Of a DNA stretch of 64,000 nucleotides, positions 42,834 through 51,531 are shown piece after piece. The stretch lies in the NCBI RefSeq assembly GCF_032268605.1, contig NZ_CP130318.1:935501-999500 (forward strand), in the 5' to 3' direction. Source of the stretch: Paenibacillus aurantius. GTDB taxonomy: Bacteria; Bacillota; Bacilli; Paenibacillales; NBRC-103111. A program made the translations under genes and the position numbers. Within the stretch, counting starts at the first letter, position 1, and each line of letters starts with the position of its first letter. The notes beneath the pieces were generated by a model, which worked only from the letters and a program-made list of their open reading frames with translations, was not told the DNA's origin and searched no databases.

Positions 42834-43706
42834 ATGAACCACAGGCATTCTGTTTCCGACCGGCTGCTGCTCTCGGTCATCTACTTCACCTTGGCGGCTC
42901 TCAGCCTTCTTACCCTGCTGCCGCTTCTGCAGATCGTCACCATCTCGGTAAGCCCGTCCGAAATCGTTAACCGGTACGGCTTTCATCTCATCCCGCTTAA
43001 GCTGGACTGGGGAGGCTACCGGGAGGTTTTCCGCAATTCGCTCATCTGGAACGCTTACGGCAACACGATCTTCCGCACGGTGCTCGGTACGGCCATTACC
43101 GTCGTCATGACCTTTCTCGGGGCCTATCCCTTGTCCAAAAAGAAGCTTCCCCACCGGAAGTTTTGGACCGGCGTGATTGTGATCACCATGTTCTTTTCCG
43201 GGGGGATGATTCCTTCTTACATCGTGATCAAGAACCTGGGCCTCATGAATTCCATCTGGGCGCTCGTGCTGCCCGGCGCGGTAAGTGCCTTCATGCTTCT
43301 GATCGTGCGGAATTTCATTATCGGCCTGCCGGAAAGTCTGGAGGAGTCGGCTAAGATCGACGGAGCAAACGACGTCTACATCCTGTTCCGCATCGTCATC
43401 CCCCTTTCGCTGCCCATTGTCGCTACGGTCGGCCTCTATACGGCGGTCTACCATTGGAACGCCTGGTTCGACAGCATGATCTACATTCAGGACATGAAGA
43501 AGCAAGTGCTCCAGATGATCCTGAGAAAAATCATTCTCGAAGGGCAGTCCAATCTGCTCGAGCCCGCGGTTGATCAAGTGGTGGTGAACGCCGAGTCGAT
43601 GAAGATGGCGACGCTGGTCGTCTCCATTGTGCCGATCGTCTGCGTTTATCCGTTTCTGCAGAAGTATTTCATCAAGGGCTCGCTTGTCGGGTCGGTCAAA
43701 GGCTGA
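42834..43706 (+). CDS. CUT1 sugar ABC permease, LplC/YtcP type
   Basis: 290 residues, six membrane helices, EAA loop ESAKIDGANDVYILFRIVIPLSLP. The N-terminus (LSLLTLLPLLQIVTISVSPSEIVNRYGFHLIP) and end (KYFIKGSLVGSVKG) match the second permease of LplB-YtcP importers. GGAGGGAGG precedes the ATG and it lies 25 bases after its partner permease. Confidence 0.88.
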   Translation: MNHRHSVSDRLLLSVIYFTLAALSLLTLLPLLQIVTISVSPSEIVNRYGFHLIPLKLDWGGYREVFRNSLIWNAYGNTIFRTVLGTAITVVMTFLGAYPLSKKKLPHRKFWTGVIVITMFFSGGMIPSYIVIKNLGLMNSIWALVLPGAVSAFMLLIVRNFIIGLPESLEESAKIDGANDVYILFRIVIPLSLPIVATVGLYTAVYHWNAWFDSMIYIQDMKKQVLQMILRKIILEGQSNLLEPAVDQVVVNAESMKMATLVVSIVPIVCVYPFLQKYFIKGSLVGSVKG

Positions 43707-43771
43707 GGCCGCCGGTTAAGCTCCGGCTTCCCGCCGGGTTAACATATAGATTAAGCATGGGAGGGTATCAA

Positions 43772-45397
43772 ATGATGAAGAGCATAACCAGCAGGAGCGT
43801 GACCATAAGCGGGGTACTGGCGGTGTCGCTGCTGGCCGGCTGCCAATCGGGCAAGGAGCCCGGATCGGAGGGAGCGTCGGTTGCGCCGACCGGAGGAGGC
43901 AAGCAGGAGCCCGTCGCCCTGGAATGGCTTGGCTACGACTCCTACGGGCAGCCCGATCCCGCTTCGCCGGTCATCAAGATGGTGGAGGACAAATTCAATG
44001 CCAAATTCAAGTTCTGGTATGTCGATCCGAACAAATGGGACGATAACGTCAACGTCCGGCTCGGGGCCGGGGAAATGCCCGACGTCATCAAGGTAAGAAC
44101 CCAGAAGAACCTCGTCAACTATATCGACCAGGGCGTGCTGGCTCCCATATCGAGGGACCTGATCGATAAGTTTGCTCCTACCTATGCTAAATATTTGGAC
44201 ACCACTTACCCGGAAACGTGGGATTACGTGAAGAGCGGAGGAAAGCTGTACGGCATTCCGGCCACCACGACTCCTTACTCGACCTTGGTGGTATGGCGGG
44301 AGGAGTGGCTGAAGAACGTCGGCATCACCAAGGTGCCGGAGACGCTCGCCGAATTCGAGGACGCCCTGTACAAGTTCCGGAACAACGATCCGGATAAGAA
44401 CGGGAAGAAGGACACGTACGGGCTTTCGGACTTTGGCATCCCCGCCATTATGGGCGCGTTCGGCTTCCCGCCGATCGACGACTTCAGCCAGGCCGCGAAA
44501 GCGAACCCGACCCGGGCCGTCGGCCTTACGCTGAAGGACGGGAAGATCGTGTTCGCTTCCATTCAGCCGGAGATGAAGGAAGCGCTGGCGCTCCTGCAGA
44601 AATGGTACAAAGACGGCATCATCGATCCCGAGTTCATCACCTCGGAGAATACGACCGGCTATTGGGCCAACTCCCAGGCCTTCTTCAACAACCGGATCGG
44701 ATTAACCGGGAAGACCCAGCCGGCTCACTGGCGGAACGAGCTGAATCCCGACAATCCCGGGGATAAGGGCGGTGTCGTCTGGCAGGACTTCAAGAAGGCC
44801 CAGCCGAACGGGAACATCGTCTTCGGCAAGCCACCGGTCGGACCGAAGGGCCTGTCGGGCACCCCGCAGTGGTCTTCCTATAACGGTGCCATCGGCATCA
44901 CCACCAAGGCGGCCAAGGATCCGCGCAAGGTGGAGACGGTCCTGAAGATGATGGAAGCCGCCGCCACGGACTATGAGTACTACATGAACGTCCGGTACGG
45001 CATGAAAGGGGAAGGCTGGAAGGAGGAGAACGGTAAATTCATAGATCTGTCCGGCGGCCTGTCGGCGGGCGATTCCCAGCAGAAGGGCCGCAATGTTCTC
45101 CACGTCCAGGTCAATTACGATCCGTTCATGAAGAAGAAGGACCCGTTTACCTTCTCCTTCGGGGACAAAGTGGCCGGTTTTAAAGGGTATATGAATATGT
45201 TCCTGCCGTACACCGACGAATACGACAAGTATGCGGCCACGCTCGGCAAAATGACGGTCGAGACGTACTTCAAAATCATTACGGGCGAGCAAGGCGTAGA
45301 GGCCTTCGACGAGTACGTCAAGAAGTTCAAGGAAAGCGGCGGAGACAAGGTCGAAAAGGCACTCAACGAAGCCTACCAGAAGACGCAGGGCAAATAG
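43772..45397 (+). CDS. CUT1 solute-binding lipoprotein
   Basis: 541 residues. Signal sequence ends in the lipobox LLAGC, so it is lipid-anchored. The mature protein is a long cluster D solute-binding fold of the LipO/YtcQ kind (ALEWLGYDSYGQPDPASPVIKMVEDKFNAKF, YGIPATTTPYSTLVVWREEWLKNVG), which binds oligosaccharides or glycoconjugates. GGGAGGG lies upstream of tandem ATGs. Third gene of the importer; a palindrome follows. Confidence 0.87.
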   Translation: MMKSITSRSVTISGVLAVSLLAGCQSGKEPGSEGASVAPTGGGKQEPVALEWLGYDSYGQPDPASPVIKMVEDKFNAKFKFWYVDPNKWDDNVNVRLGAGEMPDVIKVRTQKNLVNYIDQGVLAPISRDLIDKFAPTYAKYLDTTYPETWDYVKSGGKLYGIPATTTPYSTLVVWREEWLKNVGITKVPETLAEFEDALYKFRNNDPDKNGKKDTYGLSDFGIPAIMGAFGFPPIDDFSQAAKANPTRAVGLTLKDGKIVFASIQPEMKEALALLQKWYKDGIIDPEFITSENTTGYWANSQAFFNNRIGLTGKTQPAHWRNELNPDNPGDKGGVVWQDFKKAQPNGNIVFGKPPVGPKGLSGTPQWSSYNGAIGITTKAAKDPRKVETVLKMMEAAATDYEYYMNVRYGMKGEGWKEENGKFIDLSGGLSAGDSQQKGRNVLHVQVNYDPFMKKKDPFTFSFGDKVAGFKGYMNMFLPYTDEYDKYAATLGKMTVETYFKIITGEQGVEAFDEYVKKFKESGGDKVEKALNEAYQKTQGK

Positions 45398-45405
45398 ACG
45401 ACGAC

Positions 45406-45432
45406 CGGACGAAGCGTACGCTTCGTCCGTTT
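45406..45432. terminator. perfect 24-bp palindrome after the importer operon
   Basis: CGGACGAAGCGT and ACGCTTCGTCCG abut without spacer, followed by a short TTTG. It can fold as a terminator or partial attenuator; the weak T-tract may allow readthrough into the regulator gene. A dimeric regulator site is an alternative. Confidence 0.55.
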
Positions 45433-45438
45433 GCCGTA

Positions 45439-45447
45439 TGGTACAAT
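45439..45447 (+). promoter_or_regulatory. extended -10 promoter of the AraC-type regulator gene
   Basis: TGGTACAAT about 40 bases before the start codon; no clear -35 because the palindrome occupies that site. Confidence 0.4.
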
Positions 45448-45487
45448 ATGGATGAATGTACGGGGAGGGGGATGGGAAGAAAACGTG

Positions 45488-47731
45488 ATGCAGCGGCTCT
45501 TGAACCGGAACCGGACCTTCACGAGGCTCATTCTGTTTAACTGCAGCCTGGTGATTCTTATTACGGTCATTCCCGCCCTGGTGTATTACCGGTATTTCAG
45601 CACGAGCTACGAGGAGCAGACCCGCAAGCTGAACCGCCAGGCGGTGGCCCAGTTAAGAGAATCCTTCGATGAACGCTTTCTGAAGGAGATCATCCGGATT
45701 CCCAATCAGAATTTGTCGGGGATGGAGAGCAACGATGTGCTGACCTATCCGCTTACCAACCCTATCGATCGTGACGTTGTACGGACTCTCCAGGTGTCTA
45801 ACCGGGTGGAGGAAATCCGGAGCAGCCTGCCCTTTGTGGATACGATAACGATCTACTATCGCCTCAATCAGATGATGTTTCAGAATTTCCGTGCCTGTCA
45901 TATGGAGACCACCGATTGTTTGACCGGCCCTATGAAAGACTGGTTCCAGAGCTTCGACCGCTCGGACCGGAACGTCGAATGGGCGGTCCTTCCGAACGGC
46001 CGGCCCGAGGATGCCGGCGGCGGCCGAATCCTCCTGTATGCCCGCAGCATTCCTTACTTTTCGACGGAGAACAGCAAGCTCGGCATCATAGCCGTAAGCC
46101 TTAAGGAGAATGCTTTCCTAAGCCTGCTGGAGGATTATAAATTTTCCCCGGACACGGTCTGCCTGATTGTGGACGGATCCGGCCGGCTGGTGACCTCGAC
46201 GGACCGGGAGGCTCCCACCCTCGGTGGCCGGGGCGGTGTGCTGGAAACACTGGCCAGCCTTGGGCCGAAGGAAGAAGGGATGTTCTCCGCGGAAGTGGGC
46301 GGCCGGGCGAGCGTCGTTTCCTACTCTCCCTCCCAATACAACGACTGGCGCTATGTGTCCATCGCGTCGGTCCAGGATTATTACAAGCAGTCTCACGATT
46401 TCCGCAATCTTCTCATCGTCATAGCCGGGGGCCTGCTGCTGGTCAACCTGGGCATGGGGATCCTCATTACCCAAAGGGCGCACAAGCCGATCGGCACGCT
46501 GTTTCATCACTTTACGGATCAGATCGATGATCTGCGCCGCAAGATCGACAAAAACAAGCCGATGATCCGCCACAATTTTATCCTTCGCCTGCTGACGGGA
46601 CAGGAGATTTCGGAGATGGAGCTGTGGGAGAACCAGAGCCTTTTGGACGTACCTCTCGACGGAGCGGTTTGCTTCAGCTTTCTCCTGGAAATCCCGGAAG
46701 GCACGAACGGTCATCAGCAGGAAATGCTGCTGTTCTACGACCTGATTGAAGCATTGGAAAGAGAAGACGGAGGGCCTGGCCGGATTTATGCCATCAAGCT
46801 GGAAGGGAACCGGCTGGCCGGAATCGCGCTGGGCGGCAGCCCGGAGGACGTAGAACGAATCCTGGTCTCCATCGAAGAAACGATCCAAATGTGCCATTCG
46901 GGCGACTATGCGCTGGCCGCCGGGAATCCATACGAAACCGGCCCGGAAGGCATGGCCCGGTCGTATTCAGAAGCGGGGGAAGCCGTGAAATACCGCTTCC
47001 TGGAGAGGGGCCGGCTGCTCCGGTTCGAGGAGCTGGGTCTTTCCCGGCTCAAGGACTCGGGCAGCTCCTCCTCCGCTTTTCCTGATCTTGAGGCAAGCCT
47101 GCGGACGGGGGACGAGGAGCGCCTGCAGACGCAGCTTACCGGCGTTATAGAGGAAGTACGCACAGGCGGGTATACCGTCGATTATTCCAAAAGCATCCTG
47201 CTCGACCTTCTGCTCCATTTCCGCCGCTGCCTGAAGACCGCCGGCTTCCAGCCGCCGGAGCTGTTCGGCTATGACATCCGGCGTCACTTCTCCCGGATCG
47301 GGACGATCACCGAGTTCGAGCAGTGGATCGCCGGGCTTGCGGGCGAGGCCGTCCGCCAGCTGGGGGAGAGAAGGCCGAAGGCCGACAAAGCCCTCGAGCT
47401 CAAAATCACCCGGTTCATCGAGGACAACCTGTACAACGAGCTTTCGCTCGAAACGGTGGCGGAGCATGTCCGCATCAGCCCCAATTATTTAAGCCGGCTG
47501 TTCAAGGGAATGCTCGGCATGACCTTTCTTGAGTATGTCACCGACAAAAAGCTTCGACGCGCCGCGGAGCTTCTCCTCCACGAGAAAATGACCGTTCAGG
47601 ACGTATCGGCCAAGCTCGGCTACCAGTCGACCCATTATTTCATTCGCATTTTCAAGGAGAGGTACGGGCTGACCCCGAAGCAGTTCCAGAAGCTGAATGC
47701 AGGGAAGGAGCTGGGTAGCGGGGGCTTTTAA
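45488..47731 (+). CDS. membrane-bound AraC-family sensor regulator
   Basis: 747 residues. A transmembrane helix (LILFNCSLVILITVIPALVYYRYF) and a second near residue 300 (LLIVIAGGLLLVNLGMGILI) flank an extracellular Cache-like sensor. The cytoplasmic part ends in an AraC helix-turn-helix pair (LSLETVAEHVRISPNYLSRLFKGMLGMTFLEYVTDKKLRRAAELL ... YFIRIFKERYGLTPKQFQKL). Regulators of this type activate the neighbouring oligosaccharide importer when the sugar binds outside or via the binding protein. ATG 45488 chosen because it leads straight into the membrane helix. Confidence 0.85.
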   Translation: MQRLLNRNRTFTRLILFNCSLVILITVIPALVYYRYFSTSYEEQTRKLNRQAVAQLRESFDERFLKEIIRIPNQNLSGMESNDVLTYPLTNPIDRDVVRTLQVSNRVEEIRSSLPFVDTITIYYRLNQMMFQNFRACHMETTDCLTGPMKDWFQSFDRSDRNVEWAVLPNGRPEDAGGGRILLYARSIPYFSTENSKLGIIAVSLKENAFLSLLEDYKFSPDTVCLIVDGSGRLVTSTDREAPTLGGRGGVLETLASLGPKEEGMFSAEVGGRASVVSYSPSQYNDWRYVSIASVQDYYKQSHDFRNLLIVIAGGLLLVNLGMGILITQRAHKPIGTLFHHFTDQIDDLRRKIDKNKPMIRHNFILRLLTGQEISEMELWENQSLLDVPLDGAVCFSFLLEIPEGTNGHQQEMLLFYDLIEALEREDGGPGRIYAIKLEGNRLAGIALGGSPEDVERILVSIEETIQMCHSGDYALAAGNPYETGPEGMARSYSEAGEAVKYRFLERGRLLRFEELGLSRLKDSGSSSSAFPDLEASLRTGDEERLQTQLTGVIEEVRTGGYTVDYSKSILLDLLLHFRRCLKTAGFQPPELFGYDIRRHFSRIGTITEFEQWIAGLAGEAVRQLGERRPKADKALELKITRFIEDNLYNELSLETVAEHVRISPNYLSRLFKGMLGMTFLEYVTDKKLRRAAELLLHEKMTVQDVSAKLGYQSTHYFIRIFKERYGLTPKQFQKLNAGKELGSGGF

Positions 47732-47794
47732 CCCTGTGAAAAATTAAGCAGACTGAAATTTAACGAGTCCATATAAGGAAAGGAAGAGGAAGAG

Positions 47795-48301
47795 ATGATC
47801 GAAGAACTGTTCAAGGCGGCCCAATCGGGGGATATCACGAGGCTGAAGGAGCTGCTGGCCGAAAAGCCGGAGCTCGCCAACACGGAGAATGCGGACGGGC
47901 TGACGCCGCTCGGCTATGCAGCGCATTTCGGACAGGCCGCCGCCGTGAAGCTTCTACTGGAGGCGGGCGCGGAGGTGAACGCGGTCTCTCACTCGAAGAT
48001 AGCCTACATTCCGTCGAACACGGCGCTGCATGCCGCGATTGCCGGAGAACGCGACCTCGGGGTAATCCGGCTGCTGCTGGCGGGAGGGGCTTCCGCTTCC
48101 ATCCCGGACAGCGACGGGCATACGGCCCTGCATACGGCCGCCTATCATGCCGACAGCGTGGACATCATCCGGCTGCTGCTCGAGCACGGGGCCGACATTC
48201 AGGCGGAGGCCGGTGGAGCAACGGCTCTTGCCCTAGCGAAGAGCAGGGGAAACGATCAAGTGGCCGAGCTGCTGGAGCGGCACGCGAACCGGGCTTCTTA
48301 G
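47795..48301 (+). CDS. ankyrin-repeat protein
   Basis: 168 residues with four or five ankyrin repeats: GDITRLKELLAEKPELANTENADGLTPLGYAAHFG, AAAVKLLLEAGAEVNAVSHS, TALHAAIAGERDLGVIRLLLAGGA, DGHTALHTAAYHADSVDIIRLLLEHGADIQ. Cytoplasmic protein-protein interaction module; the partner is unknown. AGGAAGAGGAAGAG precedes the ATG. Single gene. Confidence 0.88.
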   Translation: MIEELFKAAQSGDITRLKELLAEKPELANTENADGLTPLGYAAHFGQAAAVKLLLEAGAEVNAVSHSKIAYIPSNTALHAAIAGERDLGVIRLLLAGGASASIPDSDGHTALHTAAYHADSVDIIRLLLEHGADIQAEAGGATALALAKSRGNDQVAELLERHANRAS

Positions 48302-48338
48302 TTTGGTCTCGCCTTCCCTGCCTCCATCCCCAGCAAAT

Positions 48339-48370
48339 ACAAAAGAGACCGCCCGGGCGGTCTCTTTTGT
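48339..48370. terminator. bidirectional terminator, perfect 32-bp palindrome
   Basis: ACAAAAGAGACCGCCC and its exact reverse complement abut; T-tracts on both strands end the convergent ankyrin and TauE genes. Confidence 0.9.
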
Positions 48371-49122
48371 TATCTCAGAAGCATAATCAGCCCGCCGGCA
48401 ATCGGGGTTCCGATCATCGCGGCCCGCAGCAGGGCGCGGGGGGCTCGTCCGGTAAACTTGGCTCCGATGTAGGAGCCGATCATCGTCCCGGCCACCACCT
48501 GCACGAGCAGAGCCGCATCTATGTAGCCGGCCTGGAAATAGCCGATCCCCCCGAAAAAGGCGATGGGCAGGATTACCATCATCGTCGTGCCGACGGCGAG
48601 CCGGAGCGGCATCCGGAAGAGGATCATGAGCGCCAGCTGGATAAACGGTGTCGAGCCGATGCCGAACATGCCGGATAATCCCCCGGTGATCAGGCCGGCA
48701 ATGGCCGCCAGGACCCAGAAGCGGGAGCCGGCCGGCAGCTCGTGGTTCGTTTCGGCTGATGCCGGCATTTTCGTCCGCACCCAGATGAGCACCCCGGAAA
48801 GGAACAGCATGGAGGCCGTCCAGACCACCAGGGCGTCGGCGGGTATGAGCCGCGCGGCGAAGGTACCGGCGTAGGCCCCGGCGGCACCGAACAGGCCGAC
48901 GGCTGCTCCGGCGCGAAGGCTGACGTTCTTCTCGCGAAGGTGGCTGACGGTGCCCGAAAGCATCGTGAACACCATGGCGGCCACCGAAGTTCCGAGCGCC
49001 GCGTGCACCGGCACATGAAAGACCGTAATTAGCAGCGCAATAATAAAACCGGAGCCGCCGGTTCCGGCAAAGCCCAGGATGAGGCCCATCACCAGCATCG
49101 TCAACAATACAGTCATCGCCAT
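48370..49122 (-). CDS. TauE/SafE-family membrane exporter
   Basis: 250 residues, about eight membrane helices in two repeats. LILGFAGTGGSGFIIALLITVF and, in the second half, LITGGLSGMFGIGSTPFIQLALMIL are the paired G-G-x-G motifs of the family. Members export sulfite, sulfoacetate or similar organosulfur anions, often as detoxification; the substrate here is unknown. The stop lies inside the bidirectional terminator. Start could also be the second ATG, two codons in. Confidence 0.83.
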   Translation of the reverse strand: MAMTVLLTMLVMGLILGFAGTGGSGFIIALLITVFHVPVHAALGTSVAAMVFTMLSGTVSHLREKNVSLRAGAAVGLFGAAGAYAGTFAARLIPADALVVWTASMLFLSGVLIWVRTKMPASAETNHELPAGSRFWVLAAIAGLITGGLSGMFGIGSTPFIQLALMILFRMPLRLAVGTTMMVILPIAFFGGIGYFQAGYIDAALLVQVVAGTMIGSYIGAKFTGRAPRALLRAAMIGTPIAGGLIMLLR

Positions 49123-49167
49123 CGCTTCTTTCTCTTAGCTGTCTTACTGTCTTAAGGGATCCGAAAA

Positions 49168-50064
49168 TCAGGCGGTCACCTCGAACCGCTTATAGAAATC
49201 GGGACGCATGTCCTTACGGTTCTGGTTATGCCCCTTCAGGCGCACCTCACGCAAATAATCGAGGTCGATATCCGCGGTCACGACCATTTCCACATTGGGT
49301 TCTCCCTGCCGGACGATTCCGTCCGAATGCCCGACCATCGGATGGATGGGGGCGTAGATCCCGCTGATTCCCGTAAAGGCAAACCCGTAGGGAAGGTGGG
49401 GCGGAAAAGGCAGGAACCCGATCAGCTGGCTGTTGATCACATACACCTGGTTTTCCGTAGCACGGGCCTTGGAGAACAGCACGCTGCGTTCGGAGCCCCA
49501 CGCATCCAGCGTACAGGTTGGCGCCAGGATGATATCCGCTCCCAGCATGCCGAGAATGCGTGAGACTTCCGGAAAGGAACAGTCATAGCAGATCGAGGCG
49601 CCGAGACGAATTCCGTTAATATCGAAGGTTCCCAGGTCTTTAGCCGGGGAAGTCATCTCCTTATTGTACACCAGTTCGTAAGATGGATGCACTTTGCTCT
49701 GCTGGTACATGCGGCCGTCCGGCGCGAAGACGAAGCAGGTGTTGTAATAACGGCCGTCCTCCGGATCGAAGGTAAAATGAGTCCCGCCGGCCAGGATCAT
49801 CCCGAATTCCATCCCCAATTCCCGGCAGCATGCCTGGATGTCCTCGGTATGGGCTTTTCCGTATTGTTCAAACAGGGCGGGGAAATCAGGATGTTTCCCC
49901 AGATTTTTATTCAACGTCAACAGCTCGGCGGTGAAGAATTCGGGCAGAAGCAGAAGCTCCGCGCCTTGGGCAGCCGCCTGCTCGACATGCCACCTCACAT
50001 GGCCGGCGAAATCCTCAAAGCAAGTAATCGATTTAACGCGGTATTGACTCGTTGCCACCTTCAT
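49168..50064 (-). CDS. carbon-nitrogen hydrolase (nitrilase superfamily)
   Basis: 298 residues with the nitrilase triad: Glu42 (LLLPEFFT), Lys124 (QQSKVHPS) and Cys159 (ASICYDCSFPE). These enzymes hydrolyse amides, N-carbamoyl groups or nitriles. The gene starts five bases after the stop of an amino-acid importer ATPase and closes that operon, so it probably processes the imported compound, releasing ammonia. Divergent PucR regulation would fit a ureido or amide compound used as nitrogen source; the substrate is unproven. Confidence 0.82.
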   Translation of the reverse strand: MKVATSQYRVKSITCFEDFAGHVRWHVEQAAAQGAELLLLPEFFTAELLTLNKNLGKHPDFPALFEQYGKAHTEDIQACCRELGMEFGMILAGGTHFTFDPEDGRYYNTCFVFAPDGRMYQQSKVHPSYELVYNKEMTSPAKDLGTFDINGIRLGASICYDCSFPEVSRILGMLGADIILAPTCTLDAWGSERSVLFSKARATENQVYVINSQLIGFLPFPPHLPYGFAFTGISGIYAPIHPMVGHSDGIVRQGEPNVEMVVTADIDLDYLREVRLKGHNQNRKDMRPDFYKRFEVTA

Positions 50065-50069
50065 CCCTC

Positions 50070-50846
50070 TCAAGCTCCCTTCGTATCTACGTTGTGGGAC
50101 AAGCTTCTCATAAATTGAGCCATCCGGGCATCCGGATTTCCAAAGAGCTCATCGGGAGGACCCTGTCTCGTGATTTGGCCCTGCTCCATAAACAGCACCC
50201 GGTCCGAGATGTTTCTGGCAAAATTCATCTCGTGAGTCACGACAATCATCGTCATTCCTTCCTTGGCGAGCCGTACCATAAGCTCGAGAACTTCGTTGAC
50301 GAGCTCCGGATCGAGGGCCGACGTCGGCTCGTCGAACAGCATGACCTTGGGTTCCATGGCCAGTGCCCGGGCGATCGCGACACGCTGCTGCTGGCCGCCC
50401 GACAGGTTCCCGGGGTATTCCCCAGCCTTGTGCAGCAGGCCGACTTTGTCCAGAAGCTCCTCCGCTTTCCGGACGGCCTCCGCCTTTGGCAGCCGGTGGA
50501 TCACGGTCGGGCCTTCGATCACATTTTGCAGGACGGTCTTGTGGGGCCAGAGGTTGAACTGCTGAAACACCATCCCGACCCGGGTGCGCAGCCACTGCAG
50601 CCGGTACTGTGACATCATCGTCAGCTTGCCTTTGCGGTTCGCCCGGTAATGGACGGGCTTCTGGTCGACGGTCAGCTCGCCCGCCGTCGGAACCTCCAGC
50701 AGATTGATGCAGCGCAGCAGGGTGCTTTTGCCGGCTCCGCTTGGGCCGATGATCGAGACGACCTCGCCTTCCGCGATCGTGACATTGACGTCCTTCAAGA
50801 CGGCGGTTTCCCCGTAGGTTTTCTGAAGATTATTAATATGGATCAT
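50070..50846 (-). CDS. polar amino-acid ABC transporter ATPase
   Basis: 258 residues, GlnQ type: Walker A GPSGAGKST, Q-loop GMVFQQFNLWPH, signature LSGGQQQR, Walker B KVMLFDEPTSALD, His of VTHEM. It energises uptake through the adjacent permease. The stop codon lies five bases before the nitrilase start. Family substrates are amino acids and related compounds. Confidence 0.9.
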   Translation of the reverse strand: MIHINNLQKTYGETAVLKDVNVTIAEGEVVSIIGPSGAGKSTLLRCINLLEVPTAGELTVDQKPVHYRANRKGKLTMMSQYRLQWLRTRVGMVFQQFNLWPHKTVLQNVIEGPTVIHRLPKAEAVRKAEELLDKVGLLHKAGEYPGNLSGGQQQRVAIARALAMEPKVMLFDEPTSALDPELVNEVLELMVRLAKEGMTMIVVTHEMNFARNISDRVLFMEQGQITRQGPPDELFGNPDARMAQFMRSLSHNVDTKGA

Positions 50847-50857
50847 GGCGTGTCCTC

Positions 50858-51508
50858 CTATCTGGTGGAAATGCGAAGCTTCTTCTCACTGAAGTACTGG
50901 AGGAGCATAAGGGCGCTGCTCATGGTCAAGTACAGAACGCCCGCCACCCCCAAGGTCTCCATGGGGCTGTAGGTGCTGTTGTACGCCCTCTGGGCGGCCA
51001 GCATCAGGTCCGGAACGGTCACAATCGAGACCTGGGCGGACTCCTTAAGCAGAATAACGCAGTTGTTGATATAGGGCGGAATGGTTAAGCGAACCGCCTG
51101 AGGAATCGTAACCCGAATCATTTTCTTGATGGGGGACATGCCGATCGCTTCCGCCGCTTCGAGCTGCCCTTTGGGAACGGAGAGCAGGCCCGCCCGGAGG
51201 ATTTCCGACTTAAAGGCGGCGGAGTTGAGCGACATGGCCAGGAGGCCTGCGCTAAAGGCGCTTAGCTTCAGCCCAAAGGGGGCTGCGTAGTAGAAGAAGA
51301 ACAGAACCAGTAACAACGGCGTCCCGCGAAAAACCCAAACATACACGAAAGCGAGGCTTTGAAGGATTTTGCTGGGGGACAGCCTCATAAGGGCGATCAA
51401 ATACCCCAATACCGTCGCGCACACAATACTCAATAGGGCGATCTGGAACGTGACGAGAGCGCCTTTAAGATAAAGGGGCATATAGTTGGTGATAAGACTC
51501 CAGTCCAT
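50858..51508 (-). CDS. polar amino-acid ABC permease
   Basis: 216 residues, five or so membrane helices of the HisMQ type, with YLKGALVTFQIALLSIVCATVLGYL, FRGTPLLLVLFFFYYA and the EAA loop EAAEAIGMSPIKKMIRVTIPQAVR. The operon has a single permease, so it should act as a homodimer. It sits between the binding protein and the ATPase with short gaps. Confidence 0.89.
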   Translation of the reverse strand: MDWSLITNYMPLYLKGALVTFQIALLSIVCATVLGYLIALMRLSPSKILQSLAFVYVWVFRGTPLLLVLFFFYYAAPFGLKLSAFSAGLLAMSLNSAAFKSEILRAGLLSVPKGQLEAAEAIGMSPIKKMIRVTIPQAVRLTIPPYINNCVILLKESAQVSIVTVPDLMLAAQRAYNSTYSPMETLGVAGVLYLTMSSALMLLQYFSEKKLRISTR

Positions 51509-51531
51509 TCGACATGCCTCCTCATCTCTAG

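Noticed and set aside
41870-43577. Long minus-strand frames under the two importer permeases
   Set aside because: Hydrophilic, repeat-like composition with no domain; the plus strand encodes clear permeases.
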